Shown here in pieces: positions 25,653-33,998 of a stretch of 64,000 bases of DNA. The notes under the pieces were generated by a model. That model was not told where the DNA came from and made no database searches. It worked only from the letters and a program-made list of their open reading frames with translations. Source of the DNA: Chitinophagaceae bacterium (GTDB lineage: Bacteria; Bacteroidota; Bacteroidia; Chitinophagales; Chitinophagaceae); contig JAHBTR010000004.1 in NCBI GenBank assembly GCA_019638475.1, positions 62,001 through 126,000 of the forward strand, read 5' to 3'. Position 1 is the stretch's first letter, and each line of letters starts with the position of its first letter. A program made the position numbers and the translations under genes.

Positions 25653-26120
25653 ATGGAAGCAAATAAAATGGGAAATTATTTTGAAGACTTTAATGTTGGA
25701 GAAGTGATAAAACACTGTCAGTCTAAAACCATTTTTGAATCTGACAATAATCTTTTTTCTCTGTTGACAATGAATCATCATCCCGTTCACATCAATATTG
25801 ATTATTGCAAAGACAACCAACACAATCAGATTTTAGTTCCTGGGACATTAGTTTTTTGTTTGGCTGTACACTTGACTGTAATGGATATTAGCGGAAAAGC
25901 TATCGCCAATTTAGCTTATGAAAACATAGAACATTTACATCCTACATTTATAAACGATACAATTTATAGTAAAACTGAAATATTGGATAAGACCGAGTCA
26001 AAAACAAAAAATGACAGAGGAGTTGTCTATGTTGAAACTGTAGGTTACAACCAAAATGGTATAGATGTTATTCGTTTCAGAAGGAAAATACTAATTAAAA
26101 AGAGAAATAATGAAAAATAA
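25653..26120 (+). CDS. MaoC-like hot-dog dehydratase/hydratase
   Basis: The 155-residue protein opens with NYFEDFNVGEVIKHCQSKTIFESD and has the MaoC catalytic region LTMNHHPVHINIDYCK, where the usual Asp/His pair appears as Asn and His. The form MNxxPxH is, to my knowledge, seen in MaoC proteins that sit next to CitE-like genes. VPGTLVFCLAVHL follows at the expected place. The family adds or removes water across the double bond of an enoyl-CoA. The start could also be the ATG at 25668 (MGNYFEDF). The 3' end overlaps the second CitE-like gene by 11 bases, so the three are one unit. Confidence 0.85.
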   Translation: MEANKMGNYFEDFNVGEVIKHCQSKTIFESDNNLFSLLTMNHHPVHINIDYCKDNQHNQILVPGTLVFCLAVHLTVMDISGKAIANLAYENIEHLHPTFINDTIYSKTEILDKTESKTKNDRGVVYVETVGYNQNGIDVIRFRRKILIKKRNNEK

Positions 26121-27018
26121 AATGCAACTGTTACGGAGTATGATGTTTGTACCCGGACACAACGAAAAACTGATAGACTCTGCTTCAAGAAGTACAGCCG
26201 ATGCTCTTATATTCGATTTGGAAGACAGTGTACAACCTGAATCCAATAAAATAATAGCACGAGAAATTATTGTGAATAATTCAAAAAAAGAAGAATTTAA
26301 TCACTTTCAAAAATTTGTAAGACTGAACGAAATTGGAACCGAATTTTTCTTACAAGATGTACTACAAGTGACATTGGGCAATATAGACGGTTTTTTGCTT
26401 TCAAAGACAAATACAAAAGAAGATGTTCAATATTTGGACAATCTTTTAACTTCCATAGAAAAAGAAAGACATTTAGAATTAGGTCGCTTTTCTATTATCC
26501 CTATTTTAGAAAGTGCTCAATCAATTGTAAATATTAACGAAATAGCTACAAGTTCTAAAAGAATAATCGCCTTAGGTTTCGGTTCGGAAGATTATGTTTC
26601 AGATATACAAGGGGTAAGAGATTTTGAAACGAATATTAGTATTAGCTATCCACGTAGTTTAGTGCCAATTGTAGCCAGAGCTTATGGTTTAGAAGCAATA
26701 GATGCTGCGTATATCAAAGTTCACGATTTAGAAGGATTAGAAAGACACTTAAATACCGGAAAAATATTAGGATATGGAGGTATGTGGGTTTTGCACCCAA
26801 AACAAAATGAATTGGCAAATCAGTATTTTGCCCCAACAGAACAAGAATATAATAGCTCTGTAGAATTTTTAAGGTTATATGAAGAGGCTAAGAAAATAAA
26901 TAAAGGAGTAGCCATTATTGAAGGGAAATTTGTCGGACCTCCTTTGATTACAAAATCGAAAGATATTATAGCACGTTACGAAATGATTCAACAAAGAAAA
27001 CAGTTATGGAAAAAGTGA
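26110..27018 (+). CDS. HpcH/HpaI aldolase / citrate lyase beta-like (CitE-like) protein, second copy
   Basis: A 302-residue CitE-family protein that differs clearly from the first copy. It keeps RSMMFVPGHNEKLI at the start (as in malyl-CoA/citramalyl-CoA lyases), ALIFDLEDSVQ, the metal-ligand region IPILESAQSI, LGFGSEDYVSDIQG and GGMWVLHPKQNELA near the end. The longer C-terminus with GKFVGPPLITKSKDIIARY is also seen in CoA-ester lyases. Both copies look catalytically intact, which argues for two different steps and not a redundant duplication. It overlaps the PglD-like gene by 13 bases. Confidence 0.87.
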   Translation: MKNKMQLLRSMMFVPGHNEKLIDSASRSTADALIFDLEDSVQPESNKIIAREIIVNNSKKEEFNHFQKFVRLNEIGTEFFLQDVLQVTLGNIDGFLLSKTNTKEDVQYLDNLLTSIEKERHLELGRFSIIPILESAQSIVNINEIATSSKRIIALGFGSEDYVSDIQGVRDFETNISISYPRSLVPIVARAYGLEAIDAAYIKVHDLEGLERHLNTGKILGYGGMWVLHPKQNELANQYFAPTEQEYNSSVEFLRLYEEAKKINKGVAIIEGKFVGPPLITKSKDIIARYEMIQQRKQLWKK

Positions 27019-27674
27019 TTATAATTGGAGGCAAGAGTTCTGCTACACTAATAGCAGATTATATATATGACGCTCAGCATAAATATAATATGCCTATTGA
27101 ATGCCTTGGTTTCGCGTATGATAATGAACCTGTCGGTACTGATATAAATGGATTCCCTGTTCTTTGTAATGTAGCAGATGTATATTCTGAATACGAAAAC
27201 GATAAAAATGTAAAGTTTATTTTTCAGATGTACGATATTCAGGATATGCTGAAAACGATAGAATTTAAAGATAGTCTAGGTATTCCTGAAGATAGATATT
27301 GTACTTTTATTCACCCAAGTTGTTTCATTGCAAGAAGTTCTGAAATTGGTGCAGGAACTGTTATTTTAGCTCATTCGGTAGTTAATCCGAAAGCTAAAAT
27401 AGGGAAGTTTAACACTTTTGTAAGCGGAGTAACCATTGGTCACGATGCTGTAGTAGGAGATTATAATTTGGTAGCTACTCAAGCTATTATTGCTAATGTA
27501 ATTATGGGAAGCCGTAATTTTGTGGGTATAAATGCTACTACAAATAATAAAATAACGATTGGAGATGATTGCCAAATAGGCATGGCTTCAAATGTCGTTA
27601 AAGACGTTCCTTCAGGAACAAAGTGTTTTGGTAATCCTGCAAAACCTGTAGATACCCCTAAAAGATTAAGATAA
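27006..27674 (+). CDS. PglD/NeuD-family sugar acyltransferase
   Basis: The 222-residue protein has the N-terminal Rossmann-like PglD domain (EKVIIIGGKSSATLIADYIYD) and a C-terminal left-handed beta-helix of hexapeptide repeats (IGAGTVILAHSVVNPKAKIGKF and following). The likely catalytic base His lies in GVTIGHDAVVGDY. The family N- or O-acylates nucleotide-linked sugars, classically using acetyl-CoA on UDP-4-amino sugars. Its 13-base overlap with the CitE-like gene suggests that it uses the acyl-CoA made by the CitE-MaoC-CitE set on the amino sugar made by the aminotransferase at 23664. Confidence 0.88.
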   Translation: MEKVIIIGGKSSATLIADYIYDAQHKYNMPIECLGFAYDNEPVGTDINGFPVLCNVADVYSEYENDKNVKFIFQMYDIQDMLKTIEFKDSLGIPEDRYCTFIHPSCFIARSSEIGAGTVILAHSVVNPKAKIGKFNTFVSGVTIGHDAVVGDYNLVATQAIIANVIMGSRNFVGINATTNNKITIGDDCQIGMASNVVKDVPSGTKCFGNPAKPVDTPKRLR

Positions 27675-27681
27675 TTAGTAT

Positions 27682-28539
27682 ATGGACAATCTTCTTGTAT
27701 CAATATCTTGTACTACTTATAACCACGCTCCTTATTTTAGAGAATGTTTAGATGGTTTTTTGATGCAAAAATGCAATTTTGATTTTGAAGTTTTAATTCA
27801 CGATGATGCTTCGACTGACGGCACTTCTGATATTATTAGAGAGTACCAAGCCAAATACCCCAAAATTATCAAACCTATTATACAAGAAGAAAATCAATGG
27901 TCACAAGGAATAAAGCCAACTTGGGAGTTTAATTTTCCAAGAACCAAAGGAAAATATATTGCTCTTTGTGAAGGCGATGACTATTGGACAGACCCTTTAA
28001 AACTTCAAAAACAGGTTGATTTTTTAGAGCAAAATGAAGACTTTGTAGGGTGTTTTCATAACACTTATTACGCAGATGAACGCAAAGGGAAAACATCCGA
28101 ATTGATACCATGGAGAAAATATGACAGAGATATTTTTACTACAGAAGACACTATTCATACTGCATCTCTGTTTCATACAACATCATATCTATTTCGGAAT
28201 TTAAAAATTAAAATTCCTTTAGTAGAAGGTGTTTATAGCGGAGATATGCTGTTATTGGGAGTTATCTCAAAATATGGAAAATTAAAATTATTGCCCGATT
28301 TTATGTCTGTGTACAGAAAGAATGATGGTGGCATTACTTCTGAAGAAAATATAATAAAATACCATAGAAACAGAATTATTCTAACCCAATTTTTAAACCA
28401 ATATTTTGATTATAAATATGAAAGAAAAGCCAAACAAATTTTGAACCATCATAAAAATGAGATATTTAAGATTAAATACCCTTTTCTTTTTAAAATAAAA
28501 GAATTGATTATTTTTAGGTTTTATAATCTATCAAAATGA
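27682..28539 (+). CDS. Glycosyltransferase family 2
   Basis: A GT-A fold glycosyltransferase of 285 residues. It starts LLVSISCTTYNHAPYFRECLDGFLMQKCNFDFEVLIHDDASTDGT, the nucleotide-binding region of GT2, and has the metal-binding motif in CEGDDYW near residue 95. It should add one sugar in the cytoplasm to the growing lipid-linked chain. The stop overlaps the ATG of an 18-codon gene stub (28536). Confidence 0.88.
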   Translation: MDNLLVSISCTTYNHAPYFRECLDGFLMQKCNFDFEVLIHDDASTDGTSDIIREYQAKYPKIIKPIIQEENQWSQGIKPTWEFNFPRTKGKYIALCEGDDYWTDPLKLQKQVDFLEQNEDFVGCFHNTYYADERKGKTSELIPWRKYDRDIFTTEDTIHTASLFHTTSYLFRNLKIKIPLVEGVYSGDMLLLGVISKYGKLKLLPDFMSVYRKNDGGITSEENIIKYHRNRIILTQFLNQYFDYKYERKAKQILNHHKNEIFKIKYPFLFKIKELIIFRFYNLSK

Positions 28540-28592
28540 ATATAGCAATCCTAACTCCTTCTCAAAACTCATATTCTGAACCCTTTCTTTAA
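28536..28592 (+). pseudogene. Five-prime stub of a GT4 glycosyltransferase gene
   Basis: The ATG overlaps the preceding stop (ATGA). The 18 codons read MNIAILTPSQNSYSEPFL and then a stop. This matches the start of the intact GT4 at 29308 (MTKILAIFSPNKNAYSETFI) in spacing and in the xSP-x-N-x-YSExF pattern. I read it as the remnant of a related glycosyltransferase gene cut off where the methyltransferase gene at 28601 now begins. Confidence 0.6.
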
Positions 28593-28600
28593 GTATAATT

Positions 28601-29305
28601 ATGGATAATTTTATCAATATACCTTTCACATCAAAAAACTTAGACCGTTATGTGGTTAGAAATGCTATTCTTAGCGCTTTAAGAGAGAGCCTACCTTTTT
28701 TAAATGGTTCTTTATTAGATATTGGATGCGGTAAAATGCCATACAAAAACTATATTTTAGAAAATAGCCATGTAAAAAAATATGTAGGTTTAGATATTGA
28801 AAATGCTTTAGAATATGATAAATCAGTAAAGTCTGATTTTACTTGGGATGGTAAGGTTATGCCATTTGAAGATTTAAGTTTTGATTGTGCTTTTGGTACT
28901 GAGGTTCTCGAACATTGCCCTGAACCAGAAGTTGTTCTAAAAGAAACTTATCGTGTGTTAAAAGCGGGTGGTTGTTTTTTCTTTACCGTTCCGTTTTTGT
29001 GGCCATTACATGAAGTGCCTTTTGATGAATATAGATATACCCCATTTTCATTAAAACGACATTTGGAAAATTCGGGATTTAGTAATATTGAGATTAATGC
29101 ACTTGGAGGATGGCATGCTTCTATGGCGCAAATGATTGGATTGTGGGTAAGAAGGTCTCACTTGGGAGCAACTAAAAGAAAAGCCCTCTCTTGGGCACTA
29201 AAGCCTGTAATTAATTATCTAATAAAAAAAGATAAAGGAGTGAACGTTAAATTTATAGACACTACAATGATAACGGGGTTATACGGTTGTGCGTATAAAA
29301 AATAA
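28601..29305 (+). CDS. Class I SAM-dependent methyltransferase
   Basis: The 234-residue protein has a good motif I (LLDIGCGKMPYKNYI), an acidic end of strand 2 (VGLDIEN), motif II-like FDCAFGTEVLEHCPEP and post-motif YRVLKAGGCFFFTVPF. This is the Methyltransf_11 type, likely to methylate a sugar hydroxyl of the polysaccharide or its precursor. It sits between a glycosyltransferase stub and an intact glycosyltransferase gene, three bases before the latter. Confidence 0.87.
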   Translation: MDNFINIPFTSKNLDRYVVRNAILSALRESLPFLNGSLLDIGCGKMPYKNYILENSHVKKYVGLDIENALEYDKSVKSDFTWDGKVMPFEDLSFDCAFGTEVLEHCPEPEVVLKETYRVLKAGGCFFFTVPFLWPLHEVPFDEYRYTPFSLKRHLENSGFSNIEINALGGWHASMAQMIGLWVRRSHLGATKRKALSWALKPVINYLIKKDKGVNVKFIDTTMITGLYGCAYKK

Positions 29306-29307
29306 TT

Positions 29308-30414
29308 ATGACAAAAATATTAGCCATATTTTCTCCCAATAAAAATGCTTATTCCGAAACTTTTATTCAGGCACATAAACAATTACCCTTTAATATTAAA
29401 TTTTACTATGGAGGATTGGTGCCACAAAATTTAGAGGGTTATAGAAGTATTTTTAACGTATCTATTATTGAAAAAATAATAGTTAAGCTAAAAGGTTCAT
29501 TATCTGTAAGAGAGTATGCTTTATTAAAATCCCTAAAAAAGCAAAAAATAGATTGTGTTTTAGCTGAATATGGAATAACAGCAGCAGAAGTACTAAATGT
29601 TGTGCAGTATGCCAAAATATCAATGGTTGTTCATTTTCATGGATTTGATGCAAGCGTTAAGGAAACTGTGCAAGGATATGCTGCTAAGTATAGAGATATT
29701 TTTGGGTATGCCTCTGCTGTAATAGTTGTATCTGAACGCATGAAAAAGGCAGTAATAGAAATGGGATGTCCTGAACAGAAAATTGTTTTATCTTATTATG
29801 GACCGAATCAAATTTTTTTAAGTAATCAACCTACATACCAACAACAGCAATTTTTAGCGGTTGGAAGATTTGTAGAAAAAAAAGCACCACATTTAACCAT
29901 TTTTGCTTTTGCTAATGTAGTAAAACTATATCCTCAAGCTCGTCTTATTATGGTAGGCGATGGAATGTTGTTGCCCGTATGTAAAGATTTGGTTAAAAAT
30001 TTAGGGTTAGAGCAATATGTTGAATTTAGAGGGGTACAATCTCCAGAACAAGTAAGACTGCTTTTTGAAACAAGTATTGCATTTGTGCAACACTCTGTAG
30101 TGGCAGATAATGGTGATAGTGAAGGTACCCCTGTGGCAGTATTGGAGGCACAAGCTGCTGCTTTGCCGGTTATAGCTACTTATCATGCAGGAATACCGGA
30201 TGTTGTTTTGCATAATACAACAGGCTTTTTGGTGGAAGAGAAAGATGTGTTAACAATGTCCGAATATATGATAAAAATTTTGAAAGAGGAGGGGCTTGCT
30301 AAACAATTAGGAGAAGAAGGGAGAAAAAGAATGATGGAAAACTTTACCATAGAGCAGCATTTGAAGCAGCTTGAAGATGCAGTTAAAAAAGCAGTTGTTT
30401 ATAGAAATATATAG
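29308..30414 (+). CDS. Glycosyltransferase family 4
   Basis: A 368-residue GT-B fold enzyme. The C-terminal Rossmann domain has the GT4 pattern QFLAVGRFVEKKAPHL, LIMVGDGMLL and the nucleotide-sugar binding EGTPVAVLEAQAAALPVIAT, with the EX7E-like acidic pair. The N-terminal domain starts TKILAIFSPNKNAYSETF. It likely uses a nucleotide sugar at the inner face of the membrane. Confidence 0.9.
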   Translation: MTKILAIFSPNKNAYSETFIQAHKQLPFNIKFYYGGLVPQNLEGYRSIFNVSIIEKIIVKLKGSLSVREYALLKSLKKQKIDCVLAEYGITAAEVLNVVQYAKISMVVHFHGFDASVKETVQGYAAKYRDIFGYASAVIVVSERMKKAVIEMGCPEQKIVLSYYGPNQIFLSNQPTYQQQQFLAVGRFVEKKAPHLTIFAFANVVKLYPQARLIMVGDGMLLPVCKDLVKNLGLEQYVEFRGVQSPEQVRLLFETSIAFVQHSVVADNGDSEGTPVAVLEAQAAALPVIATYHAGIPDVVLHNTTGFLVEEKDVLTMSEYMIKILKEEGLAKQLGEEGRKRMMENFTIEQHLKQLEDAVKKAVVYRNI

Positions 30415-30436
30415 GGGCTTATTATTTTTTTAGTAT

Positions 30437-30934
30437 ATGAAAATTCTTCATATTCATACTTATGATTATGGAGGTGCAGCAACAGTTTGTATGAGAATAC
30501 ATTTGGGGTTGTTGCAAAAAGGAGTACCATCTAAGTTGTTGTTATTAGATAAAATAAAAAATATTCCTCATGCATACGGATTTCTTCAATACAATCGGTC
30601 TTTGCTTATAAAAGCTTATGACAAAATAGAAAGTCGTATAATATCTGAATTGAATAAATCTAAAATGAAAAAATTTAATAGAAGTCAGCATGTTTCAAAA
30701 ATACTTTATTATCGTCCATATCTGTTTCGCTCTCCCTATGTATGGGGTAGAGAACAAAAATTGCCTGTAAGCAGACAATTAAAACTTTGGGAACTGTATC
30801 ATAACTTTTTTTTACTGCAAAACTCCAAAAACAAACGAAAAATTAAACAAACACTTTTTTTACTTAAAAATGCCGTATTGTTTCCTATGCTTCTAAAATA
30901 TAAGTTGTTTTGGAAAAAAAATTCCAGTTACTAA
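30437..30934 (+). pseudogene. Truncated GT4 glycosyltransferase-like gene (N-terminal part only)
   Basis: The 165-residue product begins MKILHIHTYDYGGAATVCMRIHLGLL, the N-terminal nucleotide-fold start of a family of GT4 enzymes that are normally around 400 residues. No C-terminal domain with the EX7E motif follows. From about residue 110 the sequence becomes basic and hydrophobic (RKIKQTLFLLKNAVLFPMLLKYKLFWKK), unlike the expected middle of such an enzyme, which suggests a chimera with the end of another gene. It may be translated but is unlikely to transfer a sugar. Confidence 0.55.
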
Positions 30935-30972
30935 ATTCTTAAACAAGAAATAAAATTATTATTCGTTTTTAA

Positions 30973-32580
30973 ATGTTAGCCCCAATAGTTTTATTTACCT
31001 ATAATCGCCCTTTGCATACCAAGCAAACGCTTGATGCTTTGGCTTTGAACCCAGAAGCTAAAGATAGTGTGTTGTATATTTTTTGCGATGGAATAAAGGA
31101 AAACGCAACAGGGGATATATTACAAAAAATAAATGAAGTCCGTTTTTTGGTGAAGAATGAAAACAGATTTAAAGAGGTAATCGTAAAAGAGCAACCGAAA
31201 AATAAAGGCTTGGCAGATTCCATAATTGGCGGTGTTACCAAAATAGTAAACAAACACGGAAAAATAATTGTGCTGGAAGATGACATTGTAACTTCAAAAG
31301 GCTTCTTGAAATATATGAACGATGCGTTATCGGTGTACGAAAACGAAGAACGAGTAATGCATATTTCGGGTTTTATGTATCCGCACAAAGAAAATTTACC
31401 CGAAACATTCTTCTTTAATGTTCCACTTTGTTGGGGTTGGGCAACTTGGAAACGTGCTTGGGATAATTTTGAAATAAGTACAGATAAATTGTTGGAGTTT
31501 GCCGATAAAGAAGATAACTGGAATGCCATAAACAAATTTGGTGGTACTTTTTTGGGCGACCAGTTAAAAATGAATAAATCGGGTAGATTAAACACTTGGT
31601 TTATTAAGTGGCACATTAGTGTTTTTATGAAACAGGGATATACGCTTTATCCTGGCATTTCGTTAGTTAATAATGTAGGCTTTGACAATACAGGTGTACA
31701 TAACGGTACAACAGATAGATTTAATCACGATAAAATTGCTGATAATGTTTTGATAACCCTTCAACCTTTGCAAGAAAATAAACTTGCCGAAAAAATTATT
31801 GTTAATTTTTATAACAAGCCTACAACAATTCAACCGATAAAGCAAAGTAAATTTCGACAGATTGTTAAAGCAATTATTAACTTAATTCCTTTTAAACAGA
31901 AAATACTAAGTGGAATGCTTTGGACATTTAGAAAAACTGTACTAAACATTCAAATATTACAGAATGAAAAAATAAAATGGAATTTCATAGAATCTAAAAT
32001 CGAAAATTTATTTATTGGCAATAATGTAAAATTATACGAGCCGTATAAATTATTTGATGTAATTGTTGGGCAATACACTTACATAGCTCAAAACGCAACT
32101 ATTTCAAAAGCGAGAATAGGTAAATTTTGCTCAATAGGTCCAAATTTTTTGTGTGGATGGGGTGTACACCCAACAAATGGCATCAGTACAGCACCTATGT
32201 TTTATTCAGCCCTAAAACAAAATGGAATGACTTTATCTTCAATAAATAAAATTGAGGAACGAAAAACTATTTATATTGGCAATGATGTTTTTATCGGAAT
32301 GAATGTAACCGTGTTAGATGGCGTTACCATTGGCGATGGGGCAATTATTGGTGCAGGTGCTGTTGTGTCTAAAGATATACCACCTTATGCTATTGCAGTT
32401 GGTAGCTCTATTAAGATTATCAAGTATAGATTTTCTGAAGGTCAAATTGAAAAACTACTTAAAATAAAATGGTGGGATTTTGACGAGGATAAATTACAAG
32501 ATATTGAAAAATATTTTTTTGATGTAGATGCTTTCATAAATAAATATGCTGATTCCCAAACTCTTCATCATAACCATTAA
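30973..32580 (+). CDS. Fusion: GT-A glycosyltransferase with a C-terminal hexapeptide acyltransferase
   Basis: The 535-residue protein has two modules. Residues 1 to about 300 are a GT-A fold (LAPIVLFTYNRPLHTKQTLDAL, metal-binding IIVLEDDIVTSKGFL, CWGWATWKRAW). Residues from about 340 to the end are a left-handed beta-helix acyltransferase of the xenobiotic/Vat type (VGQYTYIAQNATISKARIGKFCSIGPN, VFIGMNVTVLDGVTIGDGAIIGAGAVV). It could add a sugar and then acetylate it, or two genes may have fused by chance. Its 3' end overlaps a GT2 stub that starts in another frame at 32546. Confidence 0.85.
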   Translation: MLAPIVLFTYNRPLHTKQTLDALALNPEAKDSVLYIFCDGIKENATGDILQKINEVRFLVKNENRFKEVIVKEQPKNKGLADSIIGGVTKIVNKHGKIIVLEDDIVTSKGFLKYMNDALSVYENEERVMHISGFMYPHKENLPETFFFNVPLCWGWATWKRAWDNFEISTDKLLEFADKEDNWNAINKFGGTFLGDQLKMNKSGRLNTWFIKWHISVFMKQGYTLYPGISLVNNVGFDNTGVHNGTTDRFNHDKIADNVLITLQPLQENKLAEKIIVNFYNKPTTIQPIKQSKFRQIVKAIINLIPFKQKILSGMLWTFRKTVLNIQILQNEKIKWNFIESKIENLFIGNNVKLYEPYKLFDVIVGQYTYIAQNATISKARIGKFCSIGPNFLCGWGVHPTNGISTAPMFYSALKQNGMTLSSINKIEERKTIYIGNDVFIGMNVTVLDGVTIGDGAIIGAGAVVSKDIPPYAIAVGSSIKIIKYRFSEGQIEKLLKIKWWDFDEDKLQDIEKYFFDVDAFINKYADSQTLHHNH

Positions 32581-32743
32581 TTATAACAACCTTTCAAGAT
32601 TACAAAAACCATATAAAGCATATTTAAACAATACAGAAATTGCTACAAGTTTTTATAATTATAAGGGAGTCAATAATTTTAATTTTCTTCCCTTTTTGCT
32701 TACCTTACTAAACAAAATTTTTAAAAATTGCTTATTGTATTAA
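32546..32743 (+). pseudogene. Five-prime stub of a GT2 glycosyltransferase gene
   Basis: Codons 1-21 read MLIPKLFIITINYNNLSRLQ, the classic start of a GT2 domain, and begin inside the last 35 bases of the preceding gene, as tightly packed genes in this locus do. After about codon 22 the sequence no longer looks like a glycosyltransferase and a stop comes at 32743. I read it as the remnant of a GT2 gene removed by recombination, with unrelated sequence read through behind it. Confidence 0.55.
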
Positions 32744-32750
32744 GCAAAAG

Positions 32751-32812
32751 GTATAAAAATTCCTCAAAAATTCTATGACTAACACAAAATTCTTCCATTA
32801 GCTATAGTAGAT
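32751..32812 (+). repeat. Direct repeat, left copy: broken start of the wbpD-like gene
   Basis: From 32757 a 20-plus-base stretch (…TTCCTCAAAAATTCTATGA) is identical to the sequence just before and across the ATG of the acyltransferase gene at 37191. The similarity continues into the coding part: ATG at 32775, then codons M-T-N-T-K-F-F-H and a stop, compared with M-I-N-T-N-F-F-H-H-P in the intact gene, and again at TAGTAGAT/TTGTAGAT. The pse-like module lies exactly between the two copies. Confidence 0.75.
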
Positions 32813-32852
32813 TTAAGAAAAACCATCATTGAAAAAAAACTTAATAAATATC

Positions 32853-33998
32853 ATGAAAGCAATTCCTTATGGAAGGCAACATATTACTCAGTTAGATATT
32901 GATGCAGTTGTAGAAACTTTACAATCAGATTTTCTTACACAAGGTCCTAAAATAGCTGAGTTTGAAAATAATTTTGCAAAATATATTGGCTGTAAATATG
33001 CTGTTGCTGTTGCCAATGGTACAGCAGCTTTACATTTATGTGCTATGGCAATGAATGTTCAAAAAGGAGATAAGGTAATAACAACGCCTATCACATTTGC
33101 AGCGTCTGCCAACTGTATTGAATATTGTGGTGGTGAAGCTGTTTTTGCAGACATCAATTCCAATACTTATTTATTAGATATTAATAAAGTTCGTGCATTA
33201 TTAGAAGCTGCACCTAAAGGTACTTATAAAGGTATTATTCCTGTTGATTTTGCAGGTGCTGCTATCAACTTAGAAGAGTTGAAAAAATTAGCCGATGAAT
33301 TTGAATTATGGATAATTGAAGATGCTTGTCATGCACCTGGTGGCTTCTTTATTGATAACAAAGGAACAAAGCAACTATGTGGTAATGGACAATTTGCAGA
33401 TGTAGCAATATTTTCTTTTCATCCTGTAAAACATATTGCAACTGGAGAAGGTGGTATGATTACTACCAACAGTAAAGAAATATATGATAAACTTTGCTTA
33501 TTACGAACACATGGTATTACCAAAACACCGGAATTACTACAAGAAAATCATGGAGGTTGGTATTATGAAATGCAAGCGTTAGGCTATAATTATCGTATGT
33601 GCGATATGCAAGCAGCTCTTGGAATTACACAATTACAACGTGCCGATGATGGATTACAAAAAAGAAAGCAAATTGCTAAAATATATGATGAAGCATTTGC
33701 TTCAAATAAAAATATAGAAATACCCATCTATAATAATGGTCATGCCTTTCACCTATACATCATTAAAGTAAAAGACAGATTAGGACTATACAATTATTTA
33801 AGGGCTAAAAATATTTTTGCTCAAGTACATTATATTCCTGTTCATACCATGCCTTACTATCAACATAAAGGATATAAAAAAGGCGATTATCCAATAGCAG
33901 AAAAATATTATGAAGCATGTTTAAGTATTCCAATGTACCCAACATTAACCAATGAAGAGCAACAATATGTAATTACTTGTATAAATGAGTTTGTTTAA
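32853..33998 (+). CDS. pseC: PseC-type UDP-4-amino-4,6-dideoxy-N-acetyl-altrosamine transaminase
   Basis: PseC aminates C4 of UDP-2-acetamido-2,6-dideoxy-L-arabino-hexos-4-ulose in pseudaminic acid synthesis. The N-terminus IPYGRQHITQLDIDAVVETL and FLTQGPKI are PseC hallmarks, and the PLP lysine is Lys193 in FSFHPVKHIATGEGG. From the ATG at 32853 the protein has 381 residues, the usual length; an upstream TTG at 32829 is less likely. The stop overlaps pseF by 14 bases. PseB, the enzyme before it in the pathway, is not in the window. Confidence 0.93.
   Translation: MKAIPYGRQHITQLDIDAVVETLQSDFLTQGPKIAEFENNFAKYIGCKYAVAVANGTAALHLCAMAMNVQKGDKVITTPITFAASANCIEYCGGEAVFADINSNTYLLDINKVRALLEAAPKGTYKGIIPVDFAGAAINLEELKKLADEFELWIIEDACHAPGGFFIDNKGTKQLCGNGQFADVAIFSFHPVKHIATGEGGMITTNSKEIYDKLCLLRTHGITKTPELLQENHGGWYYEMQALGYNYRMCDMQAALGITQLQRADDGLQKRKQIAKIYDEAFASNKNIEIPIYNNGHAFHLYIIKVKDRLGLYNYLRAKNIFAQVHYIPVHTMPYYQHKGYKKGDYPIAEKYYEACLSIPMYPTLTNEEQQYVITCINEFV

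Noticed and set aside
30999..31616. 205-codon minus-strand frame inside the glycosyltransferase-acyltransferase fusion gene
   Set aside because: It lies wholly within a strong plus-strand gene with clear domains, and its translation shows no recognisable motif.
32829..32852. TTG start adding eight residues to pseC
   Set aside because: The ATG at 32853 begins exactly at the conserved IPYGRQ start of the family; the TTG extension is AAA-rich and not conserved.
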